DNA of 64,000 bases, from the NCBI RefSeq assembly GCF_030216305.1, contig NZ_JASOKT010000002.1, positions 124,001 to 188,000 on the forward strand, in the 5' to 3' direction. Shown piece after piece: positions 17,630 through 26,992 of the stretch. Below the pieces are notes generated by a model. The model saw nothing but the letters and a program-made list of their open reading frames with translations. It was not told where the DNA came from and did no database searches. Origin of the DNA: Actinotignum timonense. GTDB taxonomy: Bacteria; Actinomycetota; Actinomycetes; Actinomycetales; Actinomycetaceae. Position 1 is the stretch's first letter; every line of letters starts with the position of its first letter. The position numbers and the translations under genes were made by a program.

Positions 17630-19234
17630 ATGACAACACGCACAAACGATGCCCCCGTCGGCAATGGGGCCGACGAAGACACCGGCACAACAACACCCCG
17701 CAAGAAGCGGCGCGGTATAACCATCCCGGGCGCTTTCACGATCCTCTTCTTCCTGACCATCGTGGCGGCTATCGCCACGTGGCTGGTGCCGGCCGGCTCC
17801 TACGCCAAGCTGAGCTACAGCTCGGATACCGGCACCTTCTCCGTGCTCAGCCCGCAGGGGGAAACCAAGGAATACCCCGGCACCCAGGACACCCTGAGCG
17901 AATTGGGCATGGATATTGACCTTTCCCAATTCACCTCTGGGGCCCTCAATAAGCCGATCTCGGTACCGGGATCCTATGAGTCCCTCGAGCAGAATCCGGC
18001 CAGCGTCGCCGATATTCCGGTCGCCATGGTGCACGGCACGATCGAAGCGGTGGACATTATGGTCTTCATCTTCGTGCTCGGTGGCCTCATCGGGGTGGTG
18101 AGAAAAACAGGTGCATTCGAGTCAGGGCTTATCGCGCTGACGAAGAAAACCAAGGGCCACGAATTCCTCCTCGTCTTTGCGGTATCCGTCTTCATGGTGG
18201 TAGGCGGATCGCTGTGCGGCCTGGAAGAAGAAGCGGTGGCCTTCTACCCGATTCTGGTCCCTATATTCCTGGCCATGGGATACGACTCCATTATCTGTGT
18301 GGGCGCGATCTTCCTGGCCGGATCCATGGGAACCACCTTCTCCACGATCAACCCCTTCTCCGTGGTGATCGCCTCCAATGCCGCAGGTATCCCCTTCACG
18401 GACGGCATTATCTGGCGCGTGGGCGGCTGTATCGTGGGTGCCATCGTGGTGGTGTGGTACCTGCACCGCTACGCAAAAATGATTAAGAAGGACTTCACGA
18501 AGTCCTACGTTTACGAAGATCACGAAGCTTTCGAGAAGCAGTGGGCGATGACCACCCACGCCGATGATGTTCCCGCCTTCAACTGGCAGAAGAAAATCAT
18601 CCTCGTTCTCTTCGTATCCGCCTTCCCGATTATGGTGTGGGGCGTTATGGCCATGGGCTGGTGGTTCCCGACCATGGCGGCCTCCTTCCTCACCATTACC
18701 ATCGCGGTCATGGCGATTTCCCTCTTCGGGAAGGACCGGCTCAATGAGAAACAGCTGACGGACGCTTTCATCGAAGGCTCCTCCAGACTGGTGGGCGTTT
18801 CGCTCATTATCGGACTGGCGCGCGGCATCAATATCGTGATGAACGACGGCCTCATTTCCGACTCCCTGCTCCATTCGGCAACGAACCTGGTCTCGGGGAT
18901 GTCCGGCCCGCTCTTCATTATCATTATGCTGCTGATCTTCTTCGTGCTCGGTTTTGTGGTGCCGTCCTCCTCCGGTTTGGCCGTGCTGGCCATGCCGATT
19001 ATGGCGCCGCTGGCCGACGCCGTGGGTATCCCGCGGTGGATCATCGTTTGTGCGTATCAATGGGGTCAGTACGCGATGCTCTTCCTGGCACCCACGGGCC
19101 TGGTCATGGCAACTTTGCAGATGCTCGATATGAAGTACCAGCATTGGTTCCGCTTCGTGTGGCCGATGGTGCTCTTCGTACTCGGCTTCGGCGGGGTGGC
19201 CTGCGTGGCTCAGGTGCTTATCTACGGCGCGTAG
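17630..19234 (+). CDS. YfcC-family transporter, ArcD-like (putative arginine/ornithine antiporter)
   Basis: A 534-residue polytopic membrane protein of the YfcC family, here placed where ArcD belongs. The hydrophilic first 25 residues are followed by about twelve hydrophobic segments. Family-type stretches are GGLIGVVRKTGAFE near residue 150, GGSLCGLEEEAVAFYP near 190, and the C-terminal PSSSGLAVLAMPIM. Exchange of arginine or citrulline for ornithine is inferred from position only; members of this family are poorly characterised and sometimes annotated as C4-dicarboxylate transporters. AAGGA precedes the ATG. Confidence 0.8.
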   Translation: MTTRTNDAPVGNGADEDTGTTTPRKKRRGITIPGAFTILFFLTIVAAIATWLVPAGSYAKLSYSSDTGTFSVLSPQGETKEYPGTQDTLSELGMDIDLSQFTSGALNKPISVPGSYESLEQNPASVADIPVAMVHGTIEAVDIMVFIFVLGGLIGVVRKTGAFESGLIALTKKTKGHEFLLVFAVSVFMVVGGSLCGLEEEAVAFYPILVPIFLAMGYDSIICVGAIFLAGSMGTTFSTINPFSVVIASNAAGIPFTDGIIWRVGGCIVGAIVVVWYLHRYAKMIKKDFTKSYVYEDHEAFEKQWAMTTHADDVPAFNWQKKIILVLFVSAFPIMVWGVMAMGWWFPTMAASFLTITIAVMAISLFGKDRLNEKQLTDAFIEGSSRLVGVSLIIGLARGINIVMNDGLISDSLLHSATNLVSGMSGPLFIIIMLLIFFVLGFVVPSSSGLAVLAMPIMAPLADAVGIPRWIIVCAYQWGQYAMLFLAPTGLVMATLQMLDMKYQHWFRFVWPMVLFVLGFGGVACVAQVLIYGA

Positions 19235-19269
19235 GCGCGAAGAATACGGCTAAAAAATAGCCGAAACGC

Positions 19270-19303
19270 GCGGCTCCGGCGGGCTTGGTACCGCCGGGGC
19301 CGC
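19270..19303 (+). terminator. Terminator of the arc operon
   Basis: A 13-bp stem with one G-T wobble (GCGGCTCCGGCGG / CCGCCGGGGCCGC) and an 8-nt loop, 35 bp after the transporter stop. A small CGGCTA/TAGCCG hairpin with an A-rich loop precedes it. Confidence 0.65.
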
Positions 19304-19327
19304 AGCGTGCATTCCGCCGGCCCGGTA

Positions 19328-19357
19328 TTTCGGCGTGGCGGTTAATACTTTTATAAT
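19328..19357 (+). promoter_or_regulatory. Putative promoter of the LuxR-type regulator
   Basis: TATAAT at 19352-19357, with TTTCGG 18 bp upstream at 19328-19333. The transcript would have a leader of about 85 nt. Confidence 0.45.
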
Positions 19358-19448
19358 GAAACGGTGTGGCGCGAGACACTCGCGCTCGCGATCCCGCGTG
19401 GCCGGCAACCGTGGCGGAATCGCGTGGTGAAGGCAACGGAGCTGTGCA

Positions 19449-20414
19449 ATGACGATAGGACTGTTTTATTACACCTGGATGGTGGGACTCTTCATCCTCA
19501 TGGGTTCGGCGACGGCGCTTGCGTGTTATCTCGTTTCGCGCCGTCGCATGTTTGTGTGTTGCGCCGCCCTTTTCCTCGTGTATTTTTTCGACGTCGCAAC
19601 CGTGGCCCGCACGGACTTCACCCATCCACGCAATATTGACAGCGTCTACCACATCACCGCGCCCCTGGAATCCATCACCCTGGGGGCGCTGCTCATGGGG
19701 CTTATCTGGCTGACCTACGCCACCTTCATGACGGAACCGGAAGCGAAAGTGGAGTGGCACAGCACTTTCATCCCGGCCGGGATTTTTATTGTGGGGAGTG
19801 CCGGGGCTTTGCTGATTCCCGATCCGGCCTGGCGGGAATTCGTTTTCTTCTCCATGCGCGGCATCGTGGTGATCGGGATCCTCAGTGTGGCAACGTGGAA
19901 TTATCTGCATGCCACCACCGGGGTGGAGAAAATTCGCCAGCGCCGCCACCGTTGGCTTTACGTTGCTACCTGGGTGGCGGTACTGGGAACCTTCGCCTGG
20001 AATATTACCTTTATTTTCCTCGTGGCTCCCCACGCGGATAGCGCTTCCGCGCTGGCCTTCCTTCCTGAACGCAATTTCTTGGAAAACCTCATGTACATCT
20101 GCTGGGTGATCCACGTGATGCGTTTCGGGGTGCGGGTGCTGCGCATCCACTTCGACCGGCCCCCGGAAACCGTCAATCACCTGGAGGAGGATTTTATCGA
20201 ATCCTCCCTGGTGTTCTATTCCCAGGCTCGGGGGCTATCGAAGCGCGAAGAAGAAGTCCTCGGCTACCTCATGCGCGGGAAAACAAATTCCCAGATTTCT
20301 AGCGAGCTCTATCTATCGCCCTCCACGGTGAAGGTGCACGTGCACAATATCCTCAAGAAAAGCCAGGTGGCTAACCGCGAGGAGCTGGTCAAAGACTTCT
20401 GGCGCTCGGTTTAG
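19449..20414 (+). CDS. Membrane-anchored LuxR-type transcriptional regulator
   Basis: The 321-residue protein joins about seven hydrophobic segments (residues 1-235) to a C-terminal LuxR/GerE helix-turn-helix (about 262-321: LSKREEEVLGYLMRGKTNSQI, then SPSTVKVHVHNILKKS). There is no receiver or kinase domain, so the membrane part may itself sense a ligand or membrane state. Such one-component membrane LuxR proteins are known from some anaerobic actinobacteria, but their signals are unknown. It follows the arc operon on the same strand after a terminator and has its own promoter, so control of arc genes is a reasonable guess. The description in one quoted motif is shortened to its key residues. 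Confidence 0.82.
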   Translation: MTIGLFYYTWMVGLFILMGSATALACYLVSRRRMFVCCAALFLVYFFDVATVARTDFTHPRNIDSVYHITAPLESITLGALLMGLIWLTYATFMTEPEAKVEWHSTFIPAGIFIVGSAGALLIPDPAWREFVFFSMRGIVVIGILSVATWNYLHATTGVEKIRQRRHRWLYVATWVAVLGTFAWNITFIFLVAPHADSASALAFLPERNFLENLMYICWVIHVMRFGVRVLRIHFDRPPETVNHLEEDFIESSLVFYSQARGLSKREEEVLGYLMRGKTNSQISSELYLSPSTVKVHVHNILKKSQVANREELVKDFWRSV

Positions 20415-20474
20415 CGGGCCGCGCGCGGGCCGGCTGGCCGGCTGGCACAGGGCTGGCCGGCTGGTACAGCCGCG

Positions 20475-21287
20475 CTATTTCGCGGAGTCCATTCCGGGGC
20501 GGTAGTCGATATCGGAGAAATCGAAATCGGCCTCATTGACCTCATCCGAAAAGTCGATATCTTCGTCTTCTTCGGCGTAGTCATCGAAATCATCGTCCTC
20601 GTAGAGCTCGTAATCCTCATCGAGGTGCTCGAGTTCCTCCTCGCCAGCTGCGGCGTCGTCGTACGGATCATCGAATTCATCCGGAACCTCAGACTCTTCG
20701 TAGAAACCGAAGGCCTCCGAGGAATGCAGCTGCTCCACGCCCGCTTCGTCCATCTCCACGCGGGCCGCGGCCCCGAGTTCCGGGGAGGTGGGCACGGTGA
20801 GGTCGGAAAAAACGCGGGTGCGGAAACCGTTACGGACCGCGTCGATGGCGGTGGCGCGCACGCAATGCGATTCGGCAATACCCACCACGTCCACATCCGT
20901 GACCTCGGCGGTGCGCAGCACGTCCTCGAGGAGATTGCCCTGCGGATCGGTGCCCTCGAACCCGGAATAGCCCGAGGCGTACTGGCCCTTCTTGAACTGC
21001 ACGTCGATAGGAAGTGCCGCGATGGATTCGTGCAGCTCCGCCTCCGGGGTATCGGCCACGCCGTGGGGCGGCCAGCTATCCACAAAATCTGGATTCTCGG
21101 AAAAATGCGGACCCGGATCAATATGCCAATCCTGGGTGGTGGCGATGAGAGCGTATTCCTCGGCGTTATCGGTGACGAAATCTGCAATGCGTTCGGCAAC
21201 GGCGTTACCGCCATCTACCCCGAGGCTGCCGCCTTCGCAGAATGTGGGTTGTACATCAACAATGATGAGTGCGCGGGTCTCATCCAT
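20475..21287 (-). CDS. pncA: Nicotinamidase/isochorismatase-family hydrolase with long acidic tail
   Basis: Nicotinamidase deamidates nicotinamide to nicotinate in NAD salvage. The first 195 residues are a normal cysteine-hydrolase domain: Asp11 in VDVQPTF, the metal-binding DWHIDPGPHF near 50, a catalytic Lys in FKKGQYASGYSGF near 98, and the nucleophile in ESHCVRATA near 140. The remaining 75 residues are almost entirely Asp/Glu with Tyr and Phe (e.g. YEDDDFDDYAEEDEDIDF), which nicotinamidases lack. AGGAGG lies 6 bp before the chosen ATG at 21287; an ATG two codons earlier would be too close. Confidence 0.88.
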   Translation of the reverse strand: MDETRALIIVDVQPTFCEGGSLGVDGGNAVAERIADFVTDNAEEYALIATTQDWHIDPGPHFSENPDFVDSWPPHGVADTPEAELHESIAALPIDVQFKKGQYASGYSGFEGTDPQGNLLEDVLRTAEVTDVDVVGIAESHCVRATAIDAVRNGFRTRVFSDLTVPTSPELGAAARVEMDEAGVEQLHSSEAFGFYEESEVPDEFDDPYDDAAAGEEELEHLDEDYELYEDDDFDDYAEEDEDIDFSDEVNEADFDFSDIDYRPGMDSAK

Positions 21288-21447
21288 AGTCATCCTCCTG
21301 ATGAAGCGGGTCATCACGCGGTGCGCGGCGGCCGGCTGGTTTAACGCAATGGTGGCGCCGCGCCCTTATAGTTTAGGCGCGGGGATGCGGGCGCGCTAGC
21401 GGGCGCGCGCGGAAGTCAGCTAGCGGGCACGCGCGCCGGCACGCTAG

Positions 21448-21453
21448 TAGAAT
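21448..21453 (+). promoter_or_regulatory. -10 box for leaderless metG
   Basis: TAGAAT ends seven bases before the metG ATG at 21461, and no ribosome site is present. This is the geometry of a leaderless transcript. Confidence 0.4.
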
Positions 21454-21460
21454 GGTGGCC

Positions 21461-23287
21461 ATGACTCATATTCTCTCCGCTGTTGCCTGGCCGTATGCCA
21501 ACGGCCCGCGCCATATTGGTCACGTTGCTGGATTCGGTGTTCCCTCGGATGTGTTCTCGCGCTATATGCGCATGGTGGGGGAGGATGTCCTCATGGTCTC
21601 GGGTACCGATGAACACGGCACCCCGATTTTGGTTTCGGCCGACGCGGAGGGAATTACCCCGGAAGAACTCGCGGACCGCAATAATCGCATTATTGTGGAG
21701 GACCTCGTGGCGCTCGGGCTTTCCTACGATCTGTTCACCCGTACTACCACGGTTAATCACGAGCGGGTTGTGCAGCAGATGTTTGAGGTGTGCCGGGATA
21801 ACGGTTACATGGTGGTGCACTCCGCCCCGGTTGCCTTCGATCCGGAAACCGGGAACACCCTCCCGGATCGCTATATTGAAGGCACCTGCCCGCTGTGCGG
21901 TAACACCTCGGCCCGTGGGGATCAGTGCGATAGTTGCGGTAACCAACTCGATCCGCAGGATCTTATCGCCCCGGTCTCCAAGGTCTCCGGGAAGACCCCG
22001 CAATTCCGCGAAACCGAGCATTATTTCTTGGATTTGCCGGCGCTGGCGGAGCGCCTGGGGCAGTGGCTTGATGAGGTGGAAGAATCTGGGAAGTGGCGCC
22101 CGAACGTTATCTCATTTTCCAAGCACCTCCTGGAGGATGTACGCCCCCGTGCCATGAGCCGGGATATTAGCTGGGGCATTCCGGTACCCGGGTGGGAAGA
22201 TCAGCCCTCCAAGCGCCTCTATGTGTGGTTCGACGCCGTTATCGGTTACCTATCCGCCTCTATTGAATGGGCACGCCGGCGTGAAGCGCGCGGAGTGGGG
22301 AGCCGGGAGGATTGGCGGGCCTGGTGGAATGATTCGGAGGCCCGCTCCTACTACTTCATGGGGAAGGATAATATTGTTTTCCATTCCCAGATCTGGCCGG
22401 CCGAACTCCTCGCCTATAACGGGGAGGGGAGCCGCGGCGGCCAGCCCGGGGATTTAGGTGCGCTTAATCTGCCCACCCAGGTGGTGGCTTCGGAATTCCT
22501 CACCATGGAAGGCAAGAAGTTCTCCTCGTCCAAGGGTGTGGTTATTTATGTGCGTGATGTACTCTCGCGCTACCAGCCCGATGCGCTGCGCTACTTTATT
22601 TCCATTGCCGGCCCGGAAACTTCCGACGCTGATTTCACCTGGGCGGAATTTGTGCGGCGTAATAATTCCGAGCTGGTGGCCGGCTGGGGGAACCTCGTCA
22701 ATCGCACCGCGGCCATGATCGCCAAGAACTTCGGGGAAATCCCGGCGGCCGGGCCGCTTGAGGATATGGACCGGGAGCTCCTGGACGCGGTGGAAGCCGG
22801 ATTCACCACCGTGGGTGATGCCATTGCCGCGCACCGCCAGCGCGCCGCGCTCACGGAAATTATGCGGCTGGTGGGGGAGGCCAATGGTTACGTTTCCGCG
22901 ACCGAACCTTTCAAGATGAAGGATCCTTCCCAGCGTGAACGCCTGGGCACGGTGTTGCACACCCTCATCCAGGTGGTTTCTGATCTCAATACCATGATGA
23001 GCGTATTCCTTCCGCATTCCTCGAATACGGTGGACCGGGTGCTGGGCGGTGCCGGTGATATTGCCCCGATGCCGCGCCTGGAAGAAGTCACCGACCTGGA
23101 TTCCGGTAAGCCCTACCCGATTATTACCGGGGATTATTCCGATCCGCATCCGTGGGCGCGAGTTGAGGTTACGGTTGGCACCCCGATTTCGAAGCCGTCC
23201 CCGGTTTTCACCAAGCTGGATACCAGCGTGGTTGATGAGGAACTGGAGCGCCTCGACGCGTTGTTGAGGGCTAAGCGTGCGCAATGA
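21461..23287 (+). CDS. metG: Methionyl-tRNA synthetase
   Basis: Charges tRNA-Met in the cytosol. The 608-residue class-I synthetase has the HIGH motif ([10 protein letters not shown] near residue 17), a zinc knuckle with four cysteines (CPLCG and CDSCG near 146-162), and the KMSKS loop as KFSSSK near 352. No C-terminal dimerisation domain is present. The second ATG (21461) is favoured over 21452 because it gives the normal [15 protein letters not shown] start and fits the -10 box. It overlaps tatD by 11 bp. Confidence 0.96.
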   Translation: MTHILSAVAWPYANGPRHIGHVAGFGVPSDVFSRYMRMVGEDVLMVSGTDEHGTPILVSADAEGITPEELADRNNRIIVEDLVALGLSYDLFTRTTTVNHERVVQQMFEVCRDNGYMVVHSAPVAFDPETGNTLPDRYIEGTCPLCGNTSARGDQCDSCGNQLDPQDLIAPVSKVSGKTPQFRETEHYFLDLPALAERLGQWLDEVEESGKWRPNVISFSKHLLEDVRPRAMSRDISWGIPVPGWEDQPSKRLYVWFDAVIGYLSASIEWARRREARGVGSREDWRAWWNDSEARSYYFMGKDNIVFHSQIWPAELLAYNGEGSRGGQPGDLGALNLPTQVVASEFLTMEGKKFSSSKGVVIYVRDVLSRYQPDALRYFISIAGPETSDADFTWAEFVRRNNSELVAGWGNLVNRTAAMIAKNFGEIPAAGPLEDMDRELLDAVEAGFTTVGDAIAAHRQRAALTEIMRLVGEANGYVSATEPFKMKDPSQRERLGTVLHTLIQVVSDLNTMMSVFLPHSSNTVDRVLGGAGDIAPMPRLEEVTDLDSGKPYPIITGDYSDPHPWARVEVTVGTPISKPSPVFTKLDTSVVDEELERLDALLRAKRAQ

Positions 23288-24338
23288 ATCGGTGCGGGAC
23301 GGGGCCGCGCGTGACGTGGCACCGAATGGAGCAGTTGCGAATGGAGCGGTTCCGAATGGTGCCGTGCGCAATGAATTAGCGCCGGAAGAATTCGCGGCCC
23401 TTTCCGCGAAGGAGAAAAAGCGGGCCCGCCGCTGGTACCTGCCCGATGCTCCGGCCCGGCTTGCCGGCCCGGTTATCGATAACCACACCCATATTTGGGT
23501 GCCGGCGGGGGAGGCGCTCACCCCGCCGCGCGGGCGGATGCTGCCGAGCGAGGAAGCCGCCGCCATGGACGCCGCCGGGGTCTGCCACGCCATTACCTGC
23601 GCCTGCGAGGTCCCGGATCTGCTGCCGACGGTTGCGGTGGCGGAAGCGGATCGCGCCCACTTTTCCGCCGCGCTCGCGATTCACCCCAATGAGGCCGCCC
23701 GGCACCGCGGCATCACCGCGACCGGCCCGGATGGGTTAGCCCAGGAGCTTGCCGCTCACCACGCCCTCAGCTTGGAGGATGCCATTGGCCGGGTGGCGGA
23801 GGCGGCCCGCTCCAGCGCCGTCGTTGCTATTGGGGAAACCGGGCTCGACTATTTCCGCACTTCCGAGGAGGGCCGCGCCGCCCAAATTGAGGCGTTCCGC
23901 GCCCACCTCGCCCTCGCGCGCGAGCTCGACCTGCCCGTTCAGATTCACGACCGCGAAGCCCACGCCGATTGCGTGGAGGTACTGCGCCGTGACGGCGCCC
24001 CGAGTCGCGTAGTTTTCCACGCTTTTTCCGGTGACGCCGCGCTTGCCGAGCTGTGCAACCAGGAAGGCTGGTACGGAAGTTTTGGCGGGCAAATGACCTA
24101 CCCGGCCAATGATGAACTCCGCGCGGCCTTCCAAGCTTTTGATCCGGCGCTGCTCCTCGCGGAAACCGATGCCCCTTACCTCACGCCGGTGCCCTGGCGC
24201 GGCCACCCCAACGCACCCTACGTGATGGCGTGGACGGTACGTTTCGGGGCCGAGCTGCGCGGCGTGAGCGAAGCAGACTGGTGCGCCCAGCTCCTGGAGA
24301 ACACCCGGGCGGTGTACGGGGAACTGGGCGCGGCCTAG
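23277..24338 (+). CDS. tatD: TatD-family metal-dependent deoxyribonuclease
   Basis: A TIM-barrel hydrolase related to TatD, a 3'-5' exonuclease implicated in DNA repair. Metal ligands are visible: DNHTHIW near residue 66, the Glu of GETGLDYF near 185, His in QIHDREAH near 222, FHAFSGD near 247, and the Asp of ETDAPYLTP near 300. A 60-residue N-terminal extension is not conserved and contains an [14 protein letters not shown] repeat. The GTG start overlaps the metG stop, indicating coupling; metG-tatD is a common bacterial pair. Confidence 0.9.
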   Translation: MRNESVRDGAARDVAPNGAVANGAVPNGAVRNELAPEEFAALSAKEKKRARRWYLPDAPARLAGPVIDNHTHIWVPAGEALTPPRGRMLPSEEAAAMDAAGVCHAITCACEVPDLLPTVAVAEADRAHFSAALAIHPNEAARHRGITATGPDGLAQELAAHHALSLEDAIGRVAEAARSSAVVAIGETGLDYFRTSEEGRAAQIEAFRAHLALARELDLPVQIHDREAHADCVEVLRRDGAPSRVVFHAFSGDAALAELCNQEGWYGSFGGQMTYPANDELRAAFQAFDPALLLAETDAPYLTPVPWRGHPNAPYVMAWTVRFGAELRGVSEADWCAQLLENTRAVYGELGAA

Positions 24339-24354
24339 TTAGCTTTGCGGTTCG

Positions 24355-25209
24355 TTAGTTCTGCGGGCTTTCCGACTCGGGACTCTGGGCGGACGGCCCG
24401 GATTGGGCAGCCGATTGGCTTGAAGCCGTCTGCTGAGCTTGGGCTTGCGGCTGGCCGCTACCTTGCGGGTATCCCTGCTGTGCATAAGCCTGCTGGCCGT
24501 AATTCTGGCCGTAGGGCTGGCGGTACTGCTGGGCATAGGGCTGCTGGCCCTGATACTGAGCTTGACCCGGGTAGCCCTGGCCGTAGCCCTGCGGATAACC
24601 CTGCATCGGCGCGCCCTGGCTCAGGTACCCTTGCGCCGGATAGTCCTGCCCGTAGGGCTGCGCTGCGGGATAGCCGGGATAACCCGGGTACGCGGGGCGC
24701 GTGGATTTCTTAGCGGCCGTTCCCGCAGCCACCCCCTGCGTGATCCCCACCAGTGCCAGAACCAAGGCCAGCGCGCCGGTCACCCAGAAAAGCACGGTGT
24801 ACTGCGCCCCGAATTCGCGGAGCGCACCCACCGAACTATCCAAGGAGAGCGCCACGAGCCCACCCAGGGTGATCGCCCCGCCCAGCGGCGCCAGCCACGA
24901 AAAAGCCTGGGCTGCCCGGCCGGTGATGAACAAACCGAGCACTCCCGCCAGCAGCGCGAGGAGCAATCCGACACCGTATAGGATCACGGGCAGCCACACG
25001 CCACCCGGATGCGCCAGCCCGAAGATCGAGGCATTATCTTCGCCCAGGGCCAGGACCGGCGTGAAGCACAAGATAATAAGAGCGATGCTCAGCGCGGTGG
25101 TCAGAGCCGCCAGGCCGCGCAGCACGCCGGTGCCACGCTTCGATGCGGAGGGAACGGGGTAGCTCGGAGGAACAGGCTGCTGTGCGTATCCGGGATATTG
25201 AGTGCTCAT
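24355..25209 (-). CDS. Membrane protein with Gln/Tyr/Gly-rich tail, unknown function
   Basis: I do not recognise a family. The 284-residue protein has a Pro/Tyr-rich start, four hydrophobic segments (about 30-55, 70-95, 103-123 and 138-160), and a 110-residue low-complexity tail of imperfect QGYGQGYPGQ / QPYGQNYGQQ units. Similar tails occur on the Bax-inhibitor-like protein at 57526 and the N-terminus of HtrA. It converges on tatD with 16 bp between stops. The end of the gene (CCGCAGAACTAAC) is echoed downstream as CCGCAAAGCTAAC. Confidence 0.65.
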   Translation of the reverse strand: MSTQYPGYAQQPVPPSYPVPSASKRGTGVLRGLAALTTALSIALIILCFTPVLALGEDNASIFGLAHPGGVWLPVILYGVGLLLALLAGVLGLFITGRAAQAFSWLAPLGGAITLGGLVALSLDSSVGALREFGAQYTVLFWVTGALALVLALVGITQGVAAGTAAKKSTRPAYPGYPGYPAAQPYGQDYPAQGYLSQGAPMQGYPQGYGQGYPGQAQYQGQQPYAQQYRQPYGQNYGQQAYAQQGYPQGSGQPQAQAQQTASSQSAAQSGPSAQSPESESPQN

Positions 25210-25538
25210 AGCCTTAAATGTAATCGATGTAACGCCCGCGCTGGCGGCGCGTTAGCTAAGTCTCCCCGCCAGGGCCTCCCCAGCCCTCCCCGGCAATGTG
25301 AAATAACGCTCAGATTACGATGTGCCAGCTGGCGGCGTCGTCGTACCACATGCGCAAAAACCGCAAGAATCCGCGGAAAGATCACGTAACAACCGCATGA
25401 GCGTTCTTGAAAATCTCAAGAAAAACGAGCCTTCCTCTCCGAATCGTTGTCCAAATGTTACGAAATGATTACACTCGATATAGTTTCGTTATAAAAGCGA
25501 GGCCGGAGGGTCCTCGCGCAAGCAACGGAGGAAGTTTA
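25210..25538. other. Divergent intergenic region
   Basis: These 329 bp separate divergent genes. A clear copy of the dispersed motif with its longer flank, CCAGCTGGCGGCGTCGTCGT followed by ACCAC, lies at about 25326-25350. A promoter for the G5-domain gene is at 25447-25475. A small hairpin (GCGAGG/CCTCGC, about 25497-25517) precedes the gene. I looked for a c-di-AMP riboswitch, frequent before wall enzymes, and saw none. Confidence 0.45.
25447..25475 (+). promoter_or_regulatory. Putative promoter of the G5-domain gene
   Basis: TTGTCC at 25447-25452, 17-bp spacer, TACACT at 25470-25475; leader of about 57 nt. Confidence 0.5.
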
Positions 25539-26681
25539 GTGGGGCGTCACAGCGCACAGGGAATGGGACTCGAGCAATTCGTTCGGGCTGAGGTTCGTAC
25601 CCCGGGTCCGCGGTCGCGGGCTCTCATGATGGAACGCGGCGCGGTGAGCGAGGCGGTGCAGGCCGCGCTGGCCACTCGGCCGCAGGCCACCGGCACCGCG
25701 TTCCAGGCACCCGCCGCGGTGGAGGATACCGCTGCGAACGCCCAGCTCAGCGCTTTCCCGCTCAGCCGGCGCGGAGTTGCCGCGCTCGGGGCCGTGCTGC
25801 TGGCCGGCAGTGGTATCGGCCTGATGTCGCATATGTCCATGCCCGCCAATGCGTACGCGGATGGTTTCCCGGTGGCGCGCGCGGCCGGCGCTACGGTTTC
25901 CGAATACTCTTTCACCGTTAATTTTGAAGGCGAAGAACGCACCCTCACCACCACGGCGGGCACTCTCGGGGAAGCTTTGCAGGAAGCCGGGATCACGGTT
26001 TCCGGGGATGACGTTGTTTCGCAGAGCCTCGCCGAAGCGGTCACCCCCGGCGCGAAGGTCACCATCACCCGGGTGGAAAAGCGCGTGGTCACCGAAGAGG
26101 TGGTGGACGCGCACGGTTCCACCAAGGTCGACGACGCCGCGCTTGCCAAAGGCACCACCAAGGTGGAAACGGAAGGCAAGGATGGCATTTCTGCCAATAC
26201 CTACGAAATCCGGGTGGAAAACGGCAAGGAAGTTGCTCGTACCCTGACCTTCTCCGCGGTCAAGCAGGCCCGCATGGATGAAGTGGTCAAGGTGGGGACC
26301 TCGGAAAGCGCCGCCGCGGTGGCGGGCGCGAGCGGTGACGGTGGCAGTGCGGCGCTCGGGAGCGCCAGCGTGGTTCCGGCCGGCACCGCCCAGGAAATCG
26401 CCTCGGGTATGCTCTCCGCTTACGGCTGGGGTCAGGACCAGTTCTCCTGCCTGGTCACGCTGTGGAACCGGGAATCGAATTGGAATCACCTGGCCGAAAA
26501 CAGCTCCTCGGGGGCCTACGGTATTCCGCAGGCGCTGCCCGGCTCCAAGATGGCGTCCGCCGGTGCCGATTGGCAGACCAATCCCGCCACCCAGATCCGC
26601 TGGGGCCTGGGTTATATTGAGGGCCGCTACGGCAGCCCCTGCGCCGCGCTCGGGCATTCCAATTCCCGCGGGTGGTACTAA
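25539..26681 (+). CDS. Secreted G5-domain protein with transglycosylase-like C-terminus
   Basis: A 380-residue exported protein resembling actinobacterial wall-lytic enzymes. A hydrophobic export or anchor segment lies near residues 82-110. A G5 domain follows at about 125-230 (EYSFTVNFEGEERTLTT, GKEVARTLTFSAVKQ). A lysozyme-like C-terminus spans about 285-380 (CLVTLWNRESNWN, then SSGAYGIPQALPG), where Glu in NRESNW is the likely catalytic acid. The GTG start was chosen for GGAGGA five bases upstream and the common (M)GRHS opening; a longer frame starts at 25407. Peptidoglycan turnover or resuscitation is the probable role. Confidence 0.82.
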   Translation: MGRHSAQGMGLEQFVRAEVRTPGPRSRALMMERGAVSEAVQAALATRPQATGTAFQAPAAVEDTAANAQLSAFPLSRRGVAALGAVLLAGSGIGLMSHMSMPANAYADGFPVARAAGATVSEYSFTVNFEGEERTLTTTAGTLGEALQEAGITVSGDDVVSQSLAEAVTPGAKVTITRVEKRVVTEEVVDAHGSTKVDDAALAKGTTKVETEGKDGISANTYEIRVENGKEVARTLTFSAVKQARMDEVVKVGTSESAAAVAGASGDGGSAALGSASVVPAGTAQEIASGMLSAYGWGQDQFSCLVTLWNRESNWNHLAENSSSGAYGIPQALPGSKMASAGADWQTNPATQIRWGLGYIEGRYGSPCAALGHSNSRGWY

Positions 26682-26731
26682 GCCTGCAGCTTTAAGCCCG
26701 CAGCTCTAAGGTTTAAGCCCGCAGCCCTCAG
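26679..26731 (+). repeat. Three imperfect direct repeats after the G5-domain gene
   Basis: Units of the form TAAGCCYGCAGCYYT begin at about 26679, 26693 and 26714, the first overlapping the stop codon. The successive TAA codons at 26679, 26693 and 26707 fall in three different frames. Confidence 0.6.
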
Positions 26732-26800
26732 CCGTTACGCAACCGCCGCTACTCAAGAGCGGTATTGCGCTGGTGCCGGGCGGCTTATACGCTCATGATT

Positions 26801-26992
26801 ATGAGCGCCACGATAACGATTAGTGAAAAACTAGCGCGCGATATTGCGGATATCGCGGCTCGCTACGGCATGAGCGAAGAGCAGGTGTTACGCGAAAGCC
26901 TGGCGGCTCTTCGCAGCGAGCTTGAGGTCGCGGACCAGCTTGATGCACTGTATTCCAAGCGCGCTACCGCGATGGAGCGTTTGGGAAATTGA
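26801..26992 (+). CDS. Putative antitoxin, ribbon-helix-helix-like
   Basis: A 63-residue hydrophilic protein with a short beta-strand-like start (SATITISEKLARDIA) and two amphipathic helices, as in small antitoxins. Its stop overlaps the start of a Fic/Doc toxin gene in the sequence TTGA, so it is probably the cognate antitoxin that represses the pair and neutralises the toxin. ATG codons at 26795 and 26801 are both possible; the ribosome site is weak. Confidence 0.6.
   Translation: MSATITISEKLARDIADIAARYGMSEEQVLRESLAALRSELEVADQLDALYSKRATAMERLGN

Noticed and set aside
17630..19234. C4-dicarboxylate transporter as the call for the third arc gene
   Set aside because: The family is sometimes labelled that way, but the operon context with arcB and arcC makes an amino-acid antiporter more likely; substrate left open.
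25210..25538. A c-di-AMP riboswitch before the G5-domain gene
   Set aside because: The position is typical for actinobacterial wall enzymes, but the conserved core could not be recognised; only a small hairpin is present.
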